The notes under the pieces: model-generated
Databases searched by the model: none
What the model saw: only the letters and a program-made list of their open reading frames with translations
Told to the model about the DNA's origin: nothing
Assembly: GCA_024405735.1 (NCBI GenBank)
Contig: JAKSOF010000009.1
Coordinates: forward strand, 1-64,000
Direction: 5' to 3'
Length of the DNA: 64,000 nucleotides
Origin: Victivallaceae bacterium
GTDB taxonomy: Bacteria > Verrucomicrobiota > Lentisphaeria > Victivallales > Victivallaceae
Program-made: the position numbers and the translations under genes
In this document: positions 32,178 to 43,289 of the stretch, in pieces
Layout of the letters: every line of letters begins with the position of its first letter
How positions within the stretch are numbered: position 1 is the stretch's first letter

Positions 32178-32882
32178 TCAAAGCGCGGAGTCGAGGATCG
32201 CCGTGTTGGCTTTGAGACTTTCGATCGCCTTTGCCATCCCCTCGGGAGCGCGGAAAACCGCCGTCCCGGCGACGAGCATACTGCCGCCGTGCGATGCCAC
32301 CTGCGGCGCGGTCGCGGGTGCGACGCCGCCGTCGACTTCGACGATCACGGGAAGCGCGCGCCGTTTGATCTCGCGCTTGATCCGCGCAAGTTTCGGCATC
32401 TGATCCGCCATAAAGGATTGTCCGCCGAAGCCCGGCTCGACCGTCATCACGAGAATGAGTTTTACGCGCTCAAGATAGGGAAAAACCGCTTCCGCCGGAG
32501 TTCCCGGTTTCAGCGAAAGTCCGGCGGGGACGCCGAGTCTGTCGCATTCGTCGAGCACGGCATCGATCATGTCGTCGCACTCGACGTGAAAGGTCAGAAG
32601 ATCGCTTCCCGCATCGACGAACGCCTTGGCATATTGTTTCGGATGCGAGATCATCAAATGCGTGTCGAAAAAAAGATCGCACTTTTTGCGCAGACTTTTC
32701 ACCACCGGCACGCCGAAAGAGATGTTGGGGACGAAGTGACCGTCCATCACGTCGAGATGGAGCGCGTCCGCACCGGCAAGGGCGACTTCGCGGCATTGGC
32801 TCTCCAACTGCGTGAAGTCGGCGGCAAGCAAAGAGGGGGCGACAGTAATGCGGTCGCGCGCGATGGAAGCGATGTCTTTCAT
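32178..32882 (-). CDS. rpe: Ribulose-phosphate 3-epimerase
   Basis: 234 aa TIM barrel. Motifs: VAPSLLAADF, HLDVMDGHFVPNISFG, FFDTHLMISHP, TVEPGFGGQSFM and VEVDGGV, with metal ligands His/Asp in place. It interconverts ribulose-5-P and xylulose-5-P in the pentose phosphate pathway. ATG 32882 is chosen because AAGGAG lies 8 nt upstream; a TTG two codons earlier is too close to it. Confidence 0.97.
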   Translation of the reverse strand: MKDIASIARDRITVAPSLLAADFTQLESQCREVALAGADALHLDVMDGHFVPNISFGVPVVKSLRKKCDLFFDTHLMISHPKQYAKAFVDAGSDLLTFHVECDDMIDAVLDECDRLGVPAGLSLKPGTPAEAVFPYLERVKLILVMTVEPGFGGQSFMADQMPKLARIKREIKRRALPVIVEVDGGVAPATAPQVASHGGSMLVAGTAVFRAPEGMAKAIESLKANTAILDSAL

Positions 32883-32894
32883 CCTCAAATCTCC

Positions 32895-33743
32895 TTATTC
32901 CTGCGACAACTTGTCGACGATCCCGGCAAAACTCGCGGCGGTAAGACTTCCGGCAAAGCGGCGGATGAAAGGCGTCCCCTCGTCGCCCCCCTGACAGACG
33001 ATCGGATCGATCGGAAGTTTGCCCAAAAGCGGCACATCGTATTTTTTCGCCAGTTCTTCGCCCGCGCCGGAGGAAAAAATCGCCGTTTCCCTGCCGCAGT
33101 GGGGGCAGATGAAAGTGCTCATATTTTCGACGAGCCCCGCGACTTTCAAGCCGAGTTCCTTACAGAAAGTGAGCGACTTGGAAACATCGGTTGCCGACAC
33201 CTGCTGGGGGGTCGTCACGATGACCGCTTCCGCTTTTTCGCCCGCGAGATCCTGACAGACGGTCAGCGGTTCGTCGCCCGTCCCCGGAGGCGCATCGACG
33301 ACGAGGATATCCAGTTCTCCCCATTCCACGTCGGTGATGAATTGATTGATGACGCCGATTTTCATCGGACCGCGCCAGACGACCGCGCTGTCGGAGTGCT
33401 CCAGCAGGAAACCGATGCTGACGACCTTGAGACTGCCGATCTCCGCCGGAAGCATTTTGCCGCTGCCGGAAACTTCGGGACGGTAATCCTCCAGTTTGAG
33501 CATCTTGGGAACGCTCGGACCGTGCAAATCGACGTCGAGCAATCCGACACGCTTGCCCTGCAGCGCGAAACTCAAGGCGAGGTTGACGGCGACGGTGCTT
33601 TTGCCGACGCCGCCCTTGCCCGACATCACGATCAGACGGCGGCCGACTTTTTCCAGCGCCGCATGGATCTTGCACTCCTGGGAGTCGTGTTTCAATTTGC
33701 ACTCTTCACAGCTTTTTCCGGAAGAACATTTCGTTTCAGCCAT
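32895..33743 (-). CDS. Mrp/NBP35 (ApbC) P-loop ATPase
   Basis: 282 aa from ATG 33743 (GAGGGA upstream). Cysteines cluster at the N-terminus (CSSGKSCEECKLKHDSQEC), followed by a deviant Walker A, SGKGGVGKSTVAVNLA, then LLDVDLHGPSVPKML and VVDAPPGTGDEPL. A CPHC pair sits in the C-terminal part (STFICPHCGRE). Such proteins bind and pass on [4Fe-4S] clusters. The extra N-terminal cysteines resemble Nbp35. It opens the mrp-rpe-ogt operon; rpe starts 12 bp downstream. Confidence 0.93.
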   Translation of the reverse strand: MAETKCSSGKSCEECKLKHDSQECKIHAALEKVGRRLIVMSGKGGVGKSTVAVNLALSFALQGKRVGLLDVDLHGPSVPKMLKLEDYRPEVSGSGKMLPAEIGSLKVVSIGFLLEHSDSAVVWRGPMKIGVINQFITDVEWGELDILVVDAPPGTGDEPLTVCQDLAGEKAEAVIVTTPQQVSATDVSKSLTFCKELGLKVAGLVENMSTFICPHCGRETAIFSSGAGEELAKKYDVPLLGKLPIDPIVCQGGDEGTPFIRRFAGSLTAASFAGIVDKLSQE

Positions 33744-33783
33744 TTTTTCCCTCAATCGTTTACGGTTTGCTCTGCATGAATAC

Positions 33784-33812
33784 AATATATCGCCAAAATC
33801 CCCGATAAGCAA
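33784..33812 (-). promoter_or_regulatory. Promoter of the mrp-rpe-ogt operon
   Basis: Minus strand: TTGCTT (33812-33807), 17-bp spacer, TATATT (33789-33784), 41 bp before ATG 33743. Confidence 0.62.
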
Positions 33813-33843
33813 GAAAAAAGCTCCTTTTTCCCGGGCGGAAAAT

Positions 33844-33872
33844 TTGCATTTTGCGGATCGGGCATTTATAAT
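33844..33872 (+). promoter_or_regulatory. Promoter of the mscS-family gene
   Basis: TTGCAT (33844-33849), 17-bp spacer, TATAAT (33867-33872), 26 bp before ATG 33898. It is divergent from the mrp promoter 32 bp away. Confidence 0.72.
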
Positions 33873-33897
33873 ATGTCGAAAACAAAGGGAGGTTTTT

Positions 33898-34995
33898 ATG
33901 CAGACTTTCAACCAAATCGCCGATTTTATCCGGGAACTGAATGCCGGCACGACTTCACTGCCGGTCCGCTATCTCGCTTTTGCGGGATGTATCGTTCTTT
34001 CCATCGTCGCCGCCAAACTGCTTCATTTCATTTTCCGCGAAGTGATCGGCAACTGGACGCGCAAAACCAAAACACGGCACGACGACCAGTTCATTCAGGC
34101 GACGCAAACGCCTATCGTGTGGATGCTCGCCGTAAGCGGCATTTACTTCAGCTTGCGCTTTCTTCATCTGAAACCGGGAATGTCCTTTTTCCTGTACCGG
34201 GTCTATCTCGGAGTGATGATTTTGCTCGGGTTGCAACTGATGCTCCGCGCGACGCAAATTTTAAGTGAAGTGCTCGTTTCCGTCATCAACATCAAAAACA
34301 TCGATTACGGCGATCTGCTCGCCAATCTGCTCCGGCCGCTTTTCAAAACGATCCTCTGGATCATCGCGATCCTGATGCTGATGAAAAACGTTTTCGGCAT
34401 CAACATCGGCGCGTTGCTCGCCGGCGCCGGCATCGTCGCGATGGCGATCGCCTTTGCCGCGCAGAATACCATCGCCAACATTTTCGGCGCCGTGTCGCTG
34501 ATCGTCGACCGTCCCTTCCGCATCGGCGACCGCATCCAAATCGGCGACAAGGACGGCGTCGTCGAAACGATCGGCTTGCGCAGTACGCGGCTTCGTTCGC
34601 TCGACGGCACCGTCTGGAGCATTCCCAATCGCACGATGACCGATACGCCGATCCACAACTATTCCGAACGTCCGAATTTCAAGGAAGTCTTTGTGATAAC
34701 GCTCAATTACAATACGACCGCCGAAAATCTGCGCCGCGGCAAGGAAATTCTGCACGGGATCCTCGACAAGCATCCTCTTTTCAACGAAAAACAACCGCCC
34801 GTCATCACTTTCAGCGCAATGGCGGACTACTCGCTGAATCTGCAGGCGGTCTGCTTTTTCCAGACGACCGATTTCGGGGAATTCGTCAAGGCGAAAGAGG
34901 AGATCAATTTCCAGATCCTCGAAAAATTCGGACAAGCGAATCTCGACATCGCCTTTCCGACGCAAACGATTTGTCTTGAGCAAAGCGGCAAATAA
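33898..34995 (+). CDS. Mechanosensitive ion channel, MscS family
   Basis: 365 aa from ATG 33898 (GGGAGG 5 nt upstream). About four to five membrane helices come first; the pore helix is GALLAGAGIVAMAIAFAAQNTIANIFGAV, with the Gly/Ala pattern of MscS TM3. The cytoplasmic beta domain follows with DRPFRIGDRIQIGDKDGVVETIGLRSTRLRSLDGTVWSIPNR. It opens under membrane tension after osmotic downshift. It heads a plus-strand operon with the flavin reductase, GNAT and nitroreductase genes. Confidence 0.95.
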   Translation: MQTFNQIADFIRELNAGTTSLPVRYLAFAGCIVLSIVAAKLLHFIFREVIGNWTRKTKTRHDDQFIQATQTPIVWMLAVSGIYFSLRFLHLKPGMSFFLYRVYLGVMILLGLQLMLRATQILSEVLVSVINIKNIDYGDLLANLLRPLFKTILWIIAILMLMKNVFGINIGALLAGAGIVAMAIAFAAQNTIANIFGAVSLIVDRPFRIGDRIQIGDKDGVVETIGLRSTRLRSLDGTVWSIPNRTMTDTPIHNYSERPNFKEVFVITLNYNTTAENLRRGKEILHGILDKHPLFNEKQPPVITFSAMADYSLNLQAVCFFQTTDFGEFVKAKEEINFQILEKFGQANLDIAFPTQTICLEQSGK

Positions 34996-35010
34996 AGGAG
35001 TACAGAGTTT

Positions 35011-35571
35011 ATGCGTAAAAATTTCGGCCCGCAGTCCTGGCTCTACCCGATGCCGGTCCTGATCGTTTCAACTTATGATGAAAACGGCGTCCCAAATGCG
35101 ATGAATGCCGCGTGGGGCGGGATTCACGACACCAATCAGCTCGGAGTCTGCATTGCCCCCGACCACAAGACGGCAAAAAATCTGCTTGCGCGCCGCGCTT
35201 TTTGCGTCGCCGTCGGCGACGTCCGCCACGTTGCCGCTTGCGATTACGTCGGGCTTGTTTCCGGCAACGAGGAAAAGGAAAAACTCGCCAAAGCGGGATT
35301 TCATACGCAAAAATCGCAATTCGTCGACGCGCCCGTGATCGGGGAACTCGCGATGACGCTGGAGTGCAAACTGCTTTCCTACGACGAAACAACGGGGTGC
35401 GCCGTCGGCGAAATCGTCAATGTCAGCGCCGATGAAAGCGTTTTGGATTCCGACGGCAAAATCGATCCCGTCAAACTTGCGCCGATCACGTTTGACAGCG
35501 TCCATCACCGCTATCTCGCGCTCGGGGAAGTCGTCGGCGCCGCCTTCCGCGACGGTCTGAAATTGAAATGA
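35011..35571 (+). CDS. Flavin reductase family protein
   Basis: 186 aa FMN-binding split barrel: PMPVLIVSTYDENGVPNAMNAAWGG at the N-terminus, then KNLLARRAFCVAVG and the C-terminal HRYLALGEVVGAAFRDGLKL. It is related to flavin reductases and flavoredoxins that use NAD(P)H to reduce FMN. AAAGGAG precedes the ATG by 10 nt. The gene overlaps the next one by 4 bp (ATGA). Confidence 0.9.
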   Translation: MRKNFGPQSWLYPMPVLIVSTYDENGVPNAMNAAWGGIHDTNQLGVCIAPDHKTAKNLLARRAFCVAVGDVRHVAACDYVGLVSGNEEKEKLAKAGFHTQKSQFVDAPVIGELAMTLECKLLSYDETTGCAVGEIVNVSADESVLDSDGKIDPVKLAPITFDSVHHRYLALGEVVGAAFRDGLKLK

Positions 35572-36152
35572 GCGACATTCTCATCCGCGATTTCACCGAC
35601 GCCGATCTGAACGATGCCGGGCGCATCGCCCTGACGCTCTGGGGCGATGAAATACCCGAAATGCCGCAAAGCGTCAAGCCGGAAATCTACCGCTATCTCG
35701 CGCGTTACTATTTCGCCCCCGATTCACCTTTCAACCTCGCGGCGGAAAAGGAAGGGCAACTCTGCGGCTGTCTGCTGGCGGCATTGCCGGGGAGCGCGCG
35801 GCTCGACGCGCTCCCCCAAAAAAGCGATCCCGCAAAAAGCCGCTACTTCGGCGAATACCGCCGCTACCTTGACGGCAACCGCGCCGCCGAGGAAAAAGCA
35901 GCCCGAAAAAACGAGATCATCCTGCTTTTTTTCACCAGTATCGTGCGCGGCGCGGGAAAACTCCTGCTCGCCGAATTGGAAAACCGCCTGAAAGCGCAAA
36001 AGATTTCGTCCATACTGCTCTGGACGGACGAAACCTGCGATTTCGATTATTATTTTTGCAACGGATTTGCCGAAGCGGGACATTTCGCCTCCCCCTGCGG
36101 GCTCTGCGGCAGAAAATTTGAAACCTGGCTTTTCCGGAAAAGCCTTTCATAA
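35568..36152 (+). CDS. GNAT-family N-acetyltransferase
   Basis: 194 aa. The start ILIRDFTDADLNDAGRIALTLWGDEI and the acetyl-CoA segment SIVRGAGKLLLAELENRLKAQKISSILLWTDETC, followed by FDYYFCNGFAEAGHF, are GNAT-like; the usual Q/RxxGxG/A loop appears as the looser RGAGK. Substrate unknown. It overlaps the flavin reductase by 4 bp, so it belongs to the same operon. Confidence 0.83.
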   Translation: MSDILIRDFTDADLNDAGRIALTLWGDEIPEMPQSVKPEIYRYLARYYFAPDSPFNLAAEKEGQLCGCLLAALPGSARLDALPQKSDPAKSRYFGEYRRYLDGNRAAEEKAARKNEIILLFFTSIVRGAGKLLLAELENRLKAQKISSILLWTDETCDFDYYFCNGFAEAGHFASPCGLCGRKFETWLFRKSLS

Positions 36153-36170
36153 AAAACAAGGAGAAAAACG

Positions 36171-36800
36171 ATGAAAAAAATGTTGCTTTGTCTTTTCGGC
36201 GCAGGGATCGCATTTTCCGCTTGCGCGGCAGATGTCGTCACCTTGCCAGAAAGTACGCTCGATACGCCGATGACGCTCCGACAGGCGATGCGCGAAAGAA
36301 AGACGATACGCGATTTTGCCCCCGTTGCCCCCGCAAAGAAAATGCAGTATATTTCCGATCTGCTCTGGTGTGCCACGGGACAAAACCGTCCGGACGGTCA
36401 CCGGGTCACGCCCGCCGCGATCAACCGCTACGCCGCGACGCTCTACGTCGTCGATGCCGACGCCGTCTACCGCTTCGACCGTCAGAAAAACACGCTCACC
36501 GAAGTCGCGCGCGGGAATTATATGACAGCGTGCGCCAACAACCGGAAAATGTGCGAACTTGCAACGTTCGCTTTGATTTTCGTCCTCGACGAAAGCGTCT
36601 GGGCAGAGCGGAACCGTCAGGATTATGCCGCGCTTGAAGTCGGCGCGATGATGCAAAACGTCTATCTCGGCTGTGCCGCTTTGGATCTCGGCACTTGCGC
36701 CTGCGGCAGTTTCAACGCGGAAAAACTTGCCGCCGCACTGCCGCTTGCCGCTCATCAAAAAATCTACCTCACGATGGTCGTCGGCGGCAAAACCCGCTGA
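36171..36800 (+). CDS. Exported SagB/ThcOx-like nitroreductase
   Basis: 209 aa. A signal peptide (MKKMLLCLFGAGIAFSACA) precedes a nitroreductase fold: LRQAMRERKTIRDFAP, MQYISDLLWCATGQNRPDGHRVTPAAIN and LEVGAMMQNVYLGCAALDLGTCACGSFNAEKLAAAL, the FMN-binding pattern of the family. Export of such a flavoprotein is unusual but occurs in gut bacteria. The FSAC stretch could act as a lipobox instead of a plain cleavage site. AAGGAG lies 7 nt before ATG. Last gene of the mscS operon. Confidence 0.86.
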   Translation: MKKMLLCLFGAGIAFSACAADVVTLPESTLDTPMTLRQAMRERKTIRDFAPVAPAKKMQYISDLLWCATGQNRPDGHRVTPAAINRYAATLYVVDADAVYRFDRQKNTLTEVARGNYMTACANNRKMCELATFALIFVLDESVWAERNRQDYAALEVGAMMQNVYLGCAALDLGTCACGSFNAEKLAAALPLAAHQKIYLTMVVGGKTR

Positions 36801-36816
36801 AAAAAAATGATTTGAC

Positions 36817-36891
36817 ATATCTGCGGCAGTACAGATCCCGCCTTGGCGGGCGCCCGGGGAGTCAAGAGGGCGCGGCGTGAGCGCCCTCTTG
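36817..36891. repeat. Dispersed structured repeat, partial copy
   Basis: 70 bp (36817-36886) identical to 37130-37199. Contains a CCCGCC-TT-GGCGGG hairpin (36837-36850) and an 11-bp hairpin CAAGAGGGCGC/GCGCCCTCTTG (36863-36891). It is the 3' half of the element; the 5' half is missing here. No T-run follows. Confidence 0.8.
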
Positions 36892-36974
36892 CACCCGTCC
36901 GACAGCAAATAAAACGTATGTAGTATTTCCCCCGTAAATTTCGCGGTGACATCCGCGAGACAAACATTGGCGTG

Positions 36975-37203
36975 GGGAGTATCGCATATCGGGCAGTCGG
37001 GCGGGCGGAGCGTAAAGCGGAGCATTAGCCCGCGTGGAACGCCCGTCCTCTTTGCAGTAACAAACATAGACGACCGCGGAGATTTGCGGAGATATTCGCC
37101 GGGAGTGCGATACAAGCGTCATTCCGCAAATATCTGCGGCAGTACAGATCCCGCCTTGGCGGGCGCCCGGGGAGTCAAGAGGGCGCGGCGTGAGCGCCCG
37201 CTT
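36975..37203. repeat. Dispersed structured repeat, full copy
   Basis: About 230 bp in the convergent gap between the nitroreductase and ppdK genes. It shares long blocks with 51005-51261 (CAGTCGGGCGGGCGG, GCATTAGCCCGCGTGG, TTTGCAGTAACAAACA, CCGCAAATATCTGCGG). Within it TTTGCGGA (37083-37090) pairs with TCCGCAAA (37123-37130), and two hairpins follow at the 3' side. Frames across it are not conserved as protein. The 36801-37295 gap holds nothing else except the ppdK terminator. Confidence 0.78.
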
Positions 37204-37232
37204 GTTCCCATTGCATCCAAGCGTACTGATAC

Positions 37233-37277
37233 AAAAAAAAGGACTGTTGCCAACTCCTCAAAGAATTGGCAACAGTC
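37233..37277 (-). terminator. Rho-independent terminator of ppdK
   Basis: On the minus strand a 12-bp perfect stem GACTGTTGCCAA/TTGGCAACAGTC with a short loop is followed by eight T. It lies about 20 bp after the ppdK stop codon. Confidence 0.92.
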
Positions 37278-37295
37278 TCTGAATGCGACTTGACG

Positions 37296-39935
<2,640 letters not shown>

Positions 39936-40024
39936 ACTTTTTCCTTTCTACTACTCTCTACTACTGCTAACCGCTTTTCCGCAGGAAATCCAACCCTCCC
40001 GCGGAAATAAAAAAACGAAGCCCG

Positions 40025-40426
40025 TCAGTCAAAACGATTGAAGACTTCGAGAATTTCCTTCTTTCTGGGACTCTTGTCCAATCCGAAAAGCATAAACGAA
40101 CCGCGCACGGCGACGGGATAGGGGACGCCGTTGATGTAGGTGCATCCGGTTTCCTCAAGACGACGGATGCGGTCCGCCTGCACCCGGGCATTGCGGTCGT
40201 ACTTGTAAACCCCGATCTCCGAACCGTCGATCAGAATCGCAACGGCGCTCGTCGCCCGGAAGGGATCCGGCAAAACGGGGCGGACATTGTCGACTTTGAG
40301 ATTGGCGCGCTTGAGGTAACTGGCAAAATCTTCCGGCTGAAGATGATTGTTTTCAGCGGACCGGCAACCGGCAAGCAAAAGCAACGGCGCTAAAATCAGC
40401 CACAGCAAATTCTTCAAAGCGAACAC
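40025..40426 (-). CDS. Predicted lipoprotein, 133 aa
   Basis: Signal with lipobox: MFALKNLLWLILAPLLLLAGCRS, so Cys21 is lipidated. The mature domain has a helical start and YINGVPYPVAVRGSFMLFGLDKSPRKKEILEVF. No family was recognised. It has its own promoter (40465-40493) and is isolated from ppdK by 90 bp. Confidence 0.75.
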   Translation of the reverse strand: MFALKNLLWLILAPLLLLAGCRSAENNHLQPEDFASYLKRANLKVDNVRPVLPDPFRATSAVAILIDGSEIGVYKYDRNARVQADRIRRLEETGCTYINGVPYPVAVRGSFMLFGLDKSPRKKEILEVFNRFD

Positions 40427-40464
40427 CTTGGGAAACGGGTTGTTTTTCTCTCGGACAAATACTT

Positions 40465-40493
40465 AATATACCATCTTCTTACAAAAATTGCAA
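40465..40493 (-). promoter_or_regulatory. Promoter of the 133-aa lipoprotein gene
   Basis: Minus strand: TTGCAA (40493-40488), 17-bp spacer, TATATT (40470-40465). Confidence 0.68.
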
Positions 40494-40562
40494 GTATTTG
40501 TCCATATTGAAATCCTCAAAGGGGCGTCCGGGAAATTTCCGGAACACCCCTTTGGACACGTT

Positions 40563-41321
40563 TTACGCTTTCGCCGGACGGGCGATCACGCTCAACGGAT
40601 CGAAATCTTCGGCGCAGAAACCGCACGGATTGTGGCGGTTCCACCCTTCGGCGTAGTCGCAGAAACCGGAGCGTTTGCCCATAAACGCCGCGCGGTCGAC
40701 CATATCGTCGATGTAGGCGTTGAGTTTCTGACTTTCGTCGAGCCACTGTTTCTGGGTGACGTGGCAGCTGAGCATCGCCTTTTTCTTTTCCATCGTCGAA
40801 GTGACGTCGACGAAAAGTTCGGGGATCACCGGACGGTTGAGCTGATCCTTGAGCGACAGCGGCACCGAGTGATAGACGGCGACGTCGGTATCGACCGGCG
40901 GCACCGAAACGGTGCGGAAGTTGCCCATTCCGCGGGCAAACGCCGCGGAAACGGCAAGTCTGCCGGCGCAGGTGTGATCCTCCATGTAATCGTAAGGCCC
41001 GTGGGTCAGCACGATCTCGGGATCGACTTCGCGCATCACCTTGACGACCTTGGCAAGCGTCTCGAAATTGTAGAAAACTTCGAGGTCGCCGGTGACGGGC
41101 GGATGGTAGATCGCGCCGATCACCTTGCAGGCATTCATCGCCTCCTGCATACGCTGGTCGGCAAGCGCCTGCCACGACATCATATTGCCGCCGAGCGCGC
41201 CGTTGGCGATCGTCATATAGTGGACTTCATACCCCAGTTCCTGCAAACGGATCAGGGTCCCCGCCATCATGAATTCAATGTCGTCCGGATGGGCGCAGAC
41301 GGCAAATGCACGCTTGGCCAT
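40563..41321 (-). CDS. PIG-L family N-acetylglucosamine deacetylase
   Basis: 252 aa. The zinc site is visible: AHPDDIEFMMAGTL (HPDD) near the N-terminus and the later His in EDHTCAGRLAVSAAF. PIG-L enzymes remove acetyl groups from GlcNAc-containing molecules. The next gene upstream, 2 bp away, is a NagB-like isomerase, so both probably act on the same amino sugar. In some Bacteroidetes the two domains are fused in one protein (established). Confidence 0.93.
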   Translation of the reverse strand: MAKRAFAVCAHPDDIEFMMAGTLIRLQELGYEVHYMTIANGALGGNMMSWQALADQRMQEAMNACKVIGAIYHPPVTGDLEVFYNFETLAKVVKVMREVDPEIVLTHGPYDYMEDHTCAGRLAVSAAFARGMGNFRTVSVPPVDTDVAVYHSVPLSLKDQLNRPVIPELFVDVTSTMEKKKAMLSCHVTQKQWLDESQKLNAYIDDMVDRAAFMGKRSGFCDYAEGWNRHNPCGFCAEDFDPLSVIARPAKA

Positions 41322-41323
41322 AA

Positions 41324-42250
41324 TCAGTGCATCTCCACGTCGCAGACGCCGAAACCGCCGCGGTAGAAGTTGAAAACAACATCATCGTGATCGGCGAGAA
41401 GCGACATCGGCACCGCCGAATCCGGCAGATGCTTGGAGATCATAAAGGTCGAGAGGCGCATCCCAAAAGGATTGTCGTGATGGCCGGGATGCCAGATCGA
41501 AACCTGTTTCGACTGCCAGGTCTGGACCGGACCGACGGTGAATGCCTGCGACGGGACGTTTTGGACGGTGCCGCCGCCGCTGGTGCGCGCATTCTGGATC
41601 AGCGTGATCGGATGCAGTTCGACCAGACGGGTGCCCTTTTTGCGGTATTCCTCGGGGCTCGGCGGATTGTCCTTGTAGGCGCCTTCGCGGCGGACGGGGT
41701 CGTTGAACGCCCAGTGCTTGGTCTCGCCCTGACCGCCCTGCATGATGAGGCAGTTGAAATCCTTGTAGCTCTGAATGTAGGCTTCGAGGTCGCCGTTGGG
41801 GAAGTGGAGATTTTCCATCGGCATCCGCAATTCGGGACGGATGCGCGAGAAACAGAGATCCCAGTCCGCCTTGGCGAAACCGAGCGGGAAATCCTTGTCG
41901 ACGGGCTTGCCGTCGATCGCCCATTCATCCATTCCCCAGAAATGGGCGTTTTTGAGGTTCAGGCCGATCGCGTTGACGATCTCGGCGACGAGCGGAAGTT
42001 GCTCGGTGGGGCCGATCGGACCGCAGATGCCGCACGGATTGTCCGCCGTGGCTTTTTGCCAGCACTTGATGTATTCCAGAGCCTCGGCGCAGTAGAATTC
42101 CTGCAACGTGTCATAAATATTGATCTTGAATCCGGGGCGTTCAAAACTCTTGAGGTTGTCGATCGTGATCTTGGCGGCTTCGTCGAGGATCGAACGGTCG
42201 AGGGTCGTGTAATCCCACCAGTCGGCGGAGATCTTGGAAAGTGCGCGCAT
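41324..42250 (-). CDS. Glucosamine-6-phosphate deaminase-like protein
   Basis: 308 aa from ATG 42250 (AAGGA about 9 nt upstream). NagB-like sugar-phosphate isomerase features: [46 protein letters not shown] and, later, the [17 protein letters not shown] segment corresponding to the family's G-G-x-G-x-x-G-H-x-A-F-N-E loop. The usual Asn-Glu pair reads Asn-Asp here. It is longer than NagB (about 266 aa). Probably converts a glucosamine-phosphate produced with the neighbouring deacetylase. Confidence 0.88.
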   Translation of the reverse strand: MRALSKISADWWDYTTLDRSILDEAAKITIDNLKSFERPGFKINIYDTLQEFYCAEALEYIKCWQKATADNPCGICGPIGPTEQLPLVAEIVNAIGLNLKNAHFWGMDEWAIDGKPVDKDFPLGFAKADWDLCFSRIRPELRMPMENLHFPNGDLEAYIQSYKDFNCLIMQGGQGETKHWAFNDPVRREGAYKDNPPSPEEYRKKGTRLVELHPITLIQNARTSGGGTVQNVPSQAFTVGPVQTWQSKQVSIWHPGHHDNPFGMRLSTFMISKHLPDSAVPMSLLADHDDVVFNFYRGGFGVCDVEMH

Positions 42251-42317
42251 ACTCTTTGTCCTTTCTTTTTTGCCGTAAAACGGCAGTTGCGTACTTTTTA
42301 ACGGCTGACAAGAGCAT

Positions 42318-42346
42318 ACAATAACGCCGCAATAAAGATTTTGCAA
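42318..42346 (-). promoter_or_regulatory. Promoter of the NagB-like/PIG-L operon
   Basis: Minus strand: TTGCAA (42346-42341), 17-bp spacer, TATTGT (42323-42318). Confidence 0.6.
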
Positions 42347-42406
42347 ATCAAATTGTTGTTTTTAACAAAAGAGAGTGTTTTTATTCCGTCCGCGCGGACT
42401 AAATTC

Positions 42407-42434
42407 TTGTAAAACCAGAACTTTCTGATATATT
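42407..42434 (+). promoter_or_regulatory. Promoter of prmC-yraN-comF
   Basis: TTGTAA (42407-42412), 16-bp spacer, TATATT (42429-42434), then a leader of about 15 nt with AAGGAG before ATG 42456. Confidence 0.65.
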
Positions 42435-42455
42435 ATGCGCGTAAGGAGAAAATTC

Positions 42456-43289
42456 ATGAAAACCTTTTCCCGGCTCTCATCGGAAATCTGCGCGGAACTC
42501 CGCGCGGCAGACGTCGCGTCGCCGGAAGCGGAAGCAAAATTCATCGCGGAAGCGGCGGGGGGAAAACGGTTTTTTCAACTGATGACGGAATCCGTTTCTC
42601 CCGAAGCCCAGGCGAAAGCCGACGCTATCGTCGCGCGGCGGCGGAAAAAAGAGCCGTTGCAGTATATCCTTGAAAGCGCCCCTTTCCGTGAACTGGACTT
42701 GTACGTCACGCCGGATGTGCTGATCCCGCGTCCGGAAACGGAAATGCTGGTAAGTTTCTGCCTCGACGCGTTGCCGGAAAACGGCACTTTGCTCGACTTG
42801 GGCACGGGAAGCGGGGCGATCGCCCTCTCCGTCGGTTTTGAACGGCGCGATGCCAAAGTAACGGCGGTGGACATTTCGGGAAACGCGCTTGCCGTCGCCC
42901 GGAAAAATGCGGCAAAATACGCATTGACCGACCGTGTCGAATTTCTTCTTTCCGACCTTTTTTCGGCGGTAAAAGGACGGCGTTTCGACGTCATTGCCGC
43001 CAATTTGCCCTATGTCACACTGGAGGAATACCCGACACTCGATGCGGAAGTGCGCGATTTTGAACCGCAACTTGCGCTGACGTCCCCCGACGCGGGATTA
43101 CAGCATATCAAACGCGCCGTTTCCCATTTGAAGCAACATCTCAATCCGGGAGGGGAAGCGTTTTTTGAACTTTCTCCGCCGCAGGCGGAAACCGTTGCCG
43201 GGCTTCTCTCCCGCGCGGGATTTTCAAGCAAGATCCATCCTGACCTGACCGGACGGGCGCGCTTTGTCGCGGCAAAAAACGATGGCTGA
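42456..43289 (+). CDS. prmC: Release factor glutamine methyltransferase PrmC
   Basis: 277 aa from ATG 42456 (AAGGAG 8 nt upstream). N-terminal helical domain, then PLQYILESAPFRELDLYVTPDVLIPRPETEMLV, typical of PrmC, and the SAM motif LLDLGTGSGAIALSV. The substrate loop, usually NPPY, is NLPY here (IAANLPYVTLEEYP). PrmC methylates the glutamine of the GGQ motif of RF1 and RF2. It overlaps yraN by 8 bp. Confidence 0.94.
   Translation: MKTFSRLSSEICAELRAADVASPEAEAKFIAEAAGGKRFFQLMTESVSPEAQAKADAIVARRRKKEPLQYILESAPFRELDLYVTPDVLIPRPETEMLVSFCLDALPENGTLLDLGTGSGAIALSVGFERRDAKVTAVDISGNALAVARKNAAKYALTDRVEFLLSDLFSAVKGRRFDVIAANLPYVTLEEYPTLDAEVRDFEPQLALTSPDAGLQHIKRAVSHLKQHLNPGGEAFFELSPPQAETVAGLLSRAGFSSKIHPDLTGRARFVAAKNDG

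Noticed and set aside
36147-37115. 322-codon open frame on the minus strand
   Set aside because: It covers the complement of the nitroreductase gene and continues through the dispersed repeat. A similar stretch at the 51-kb copy is not conserved in length or frame.
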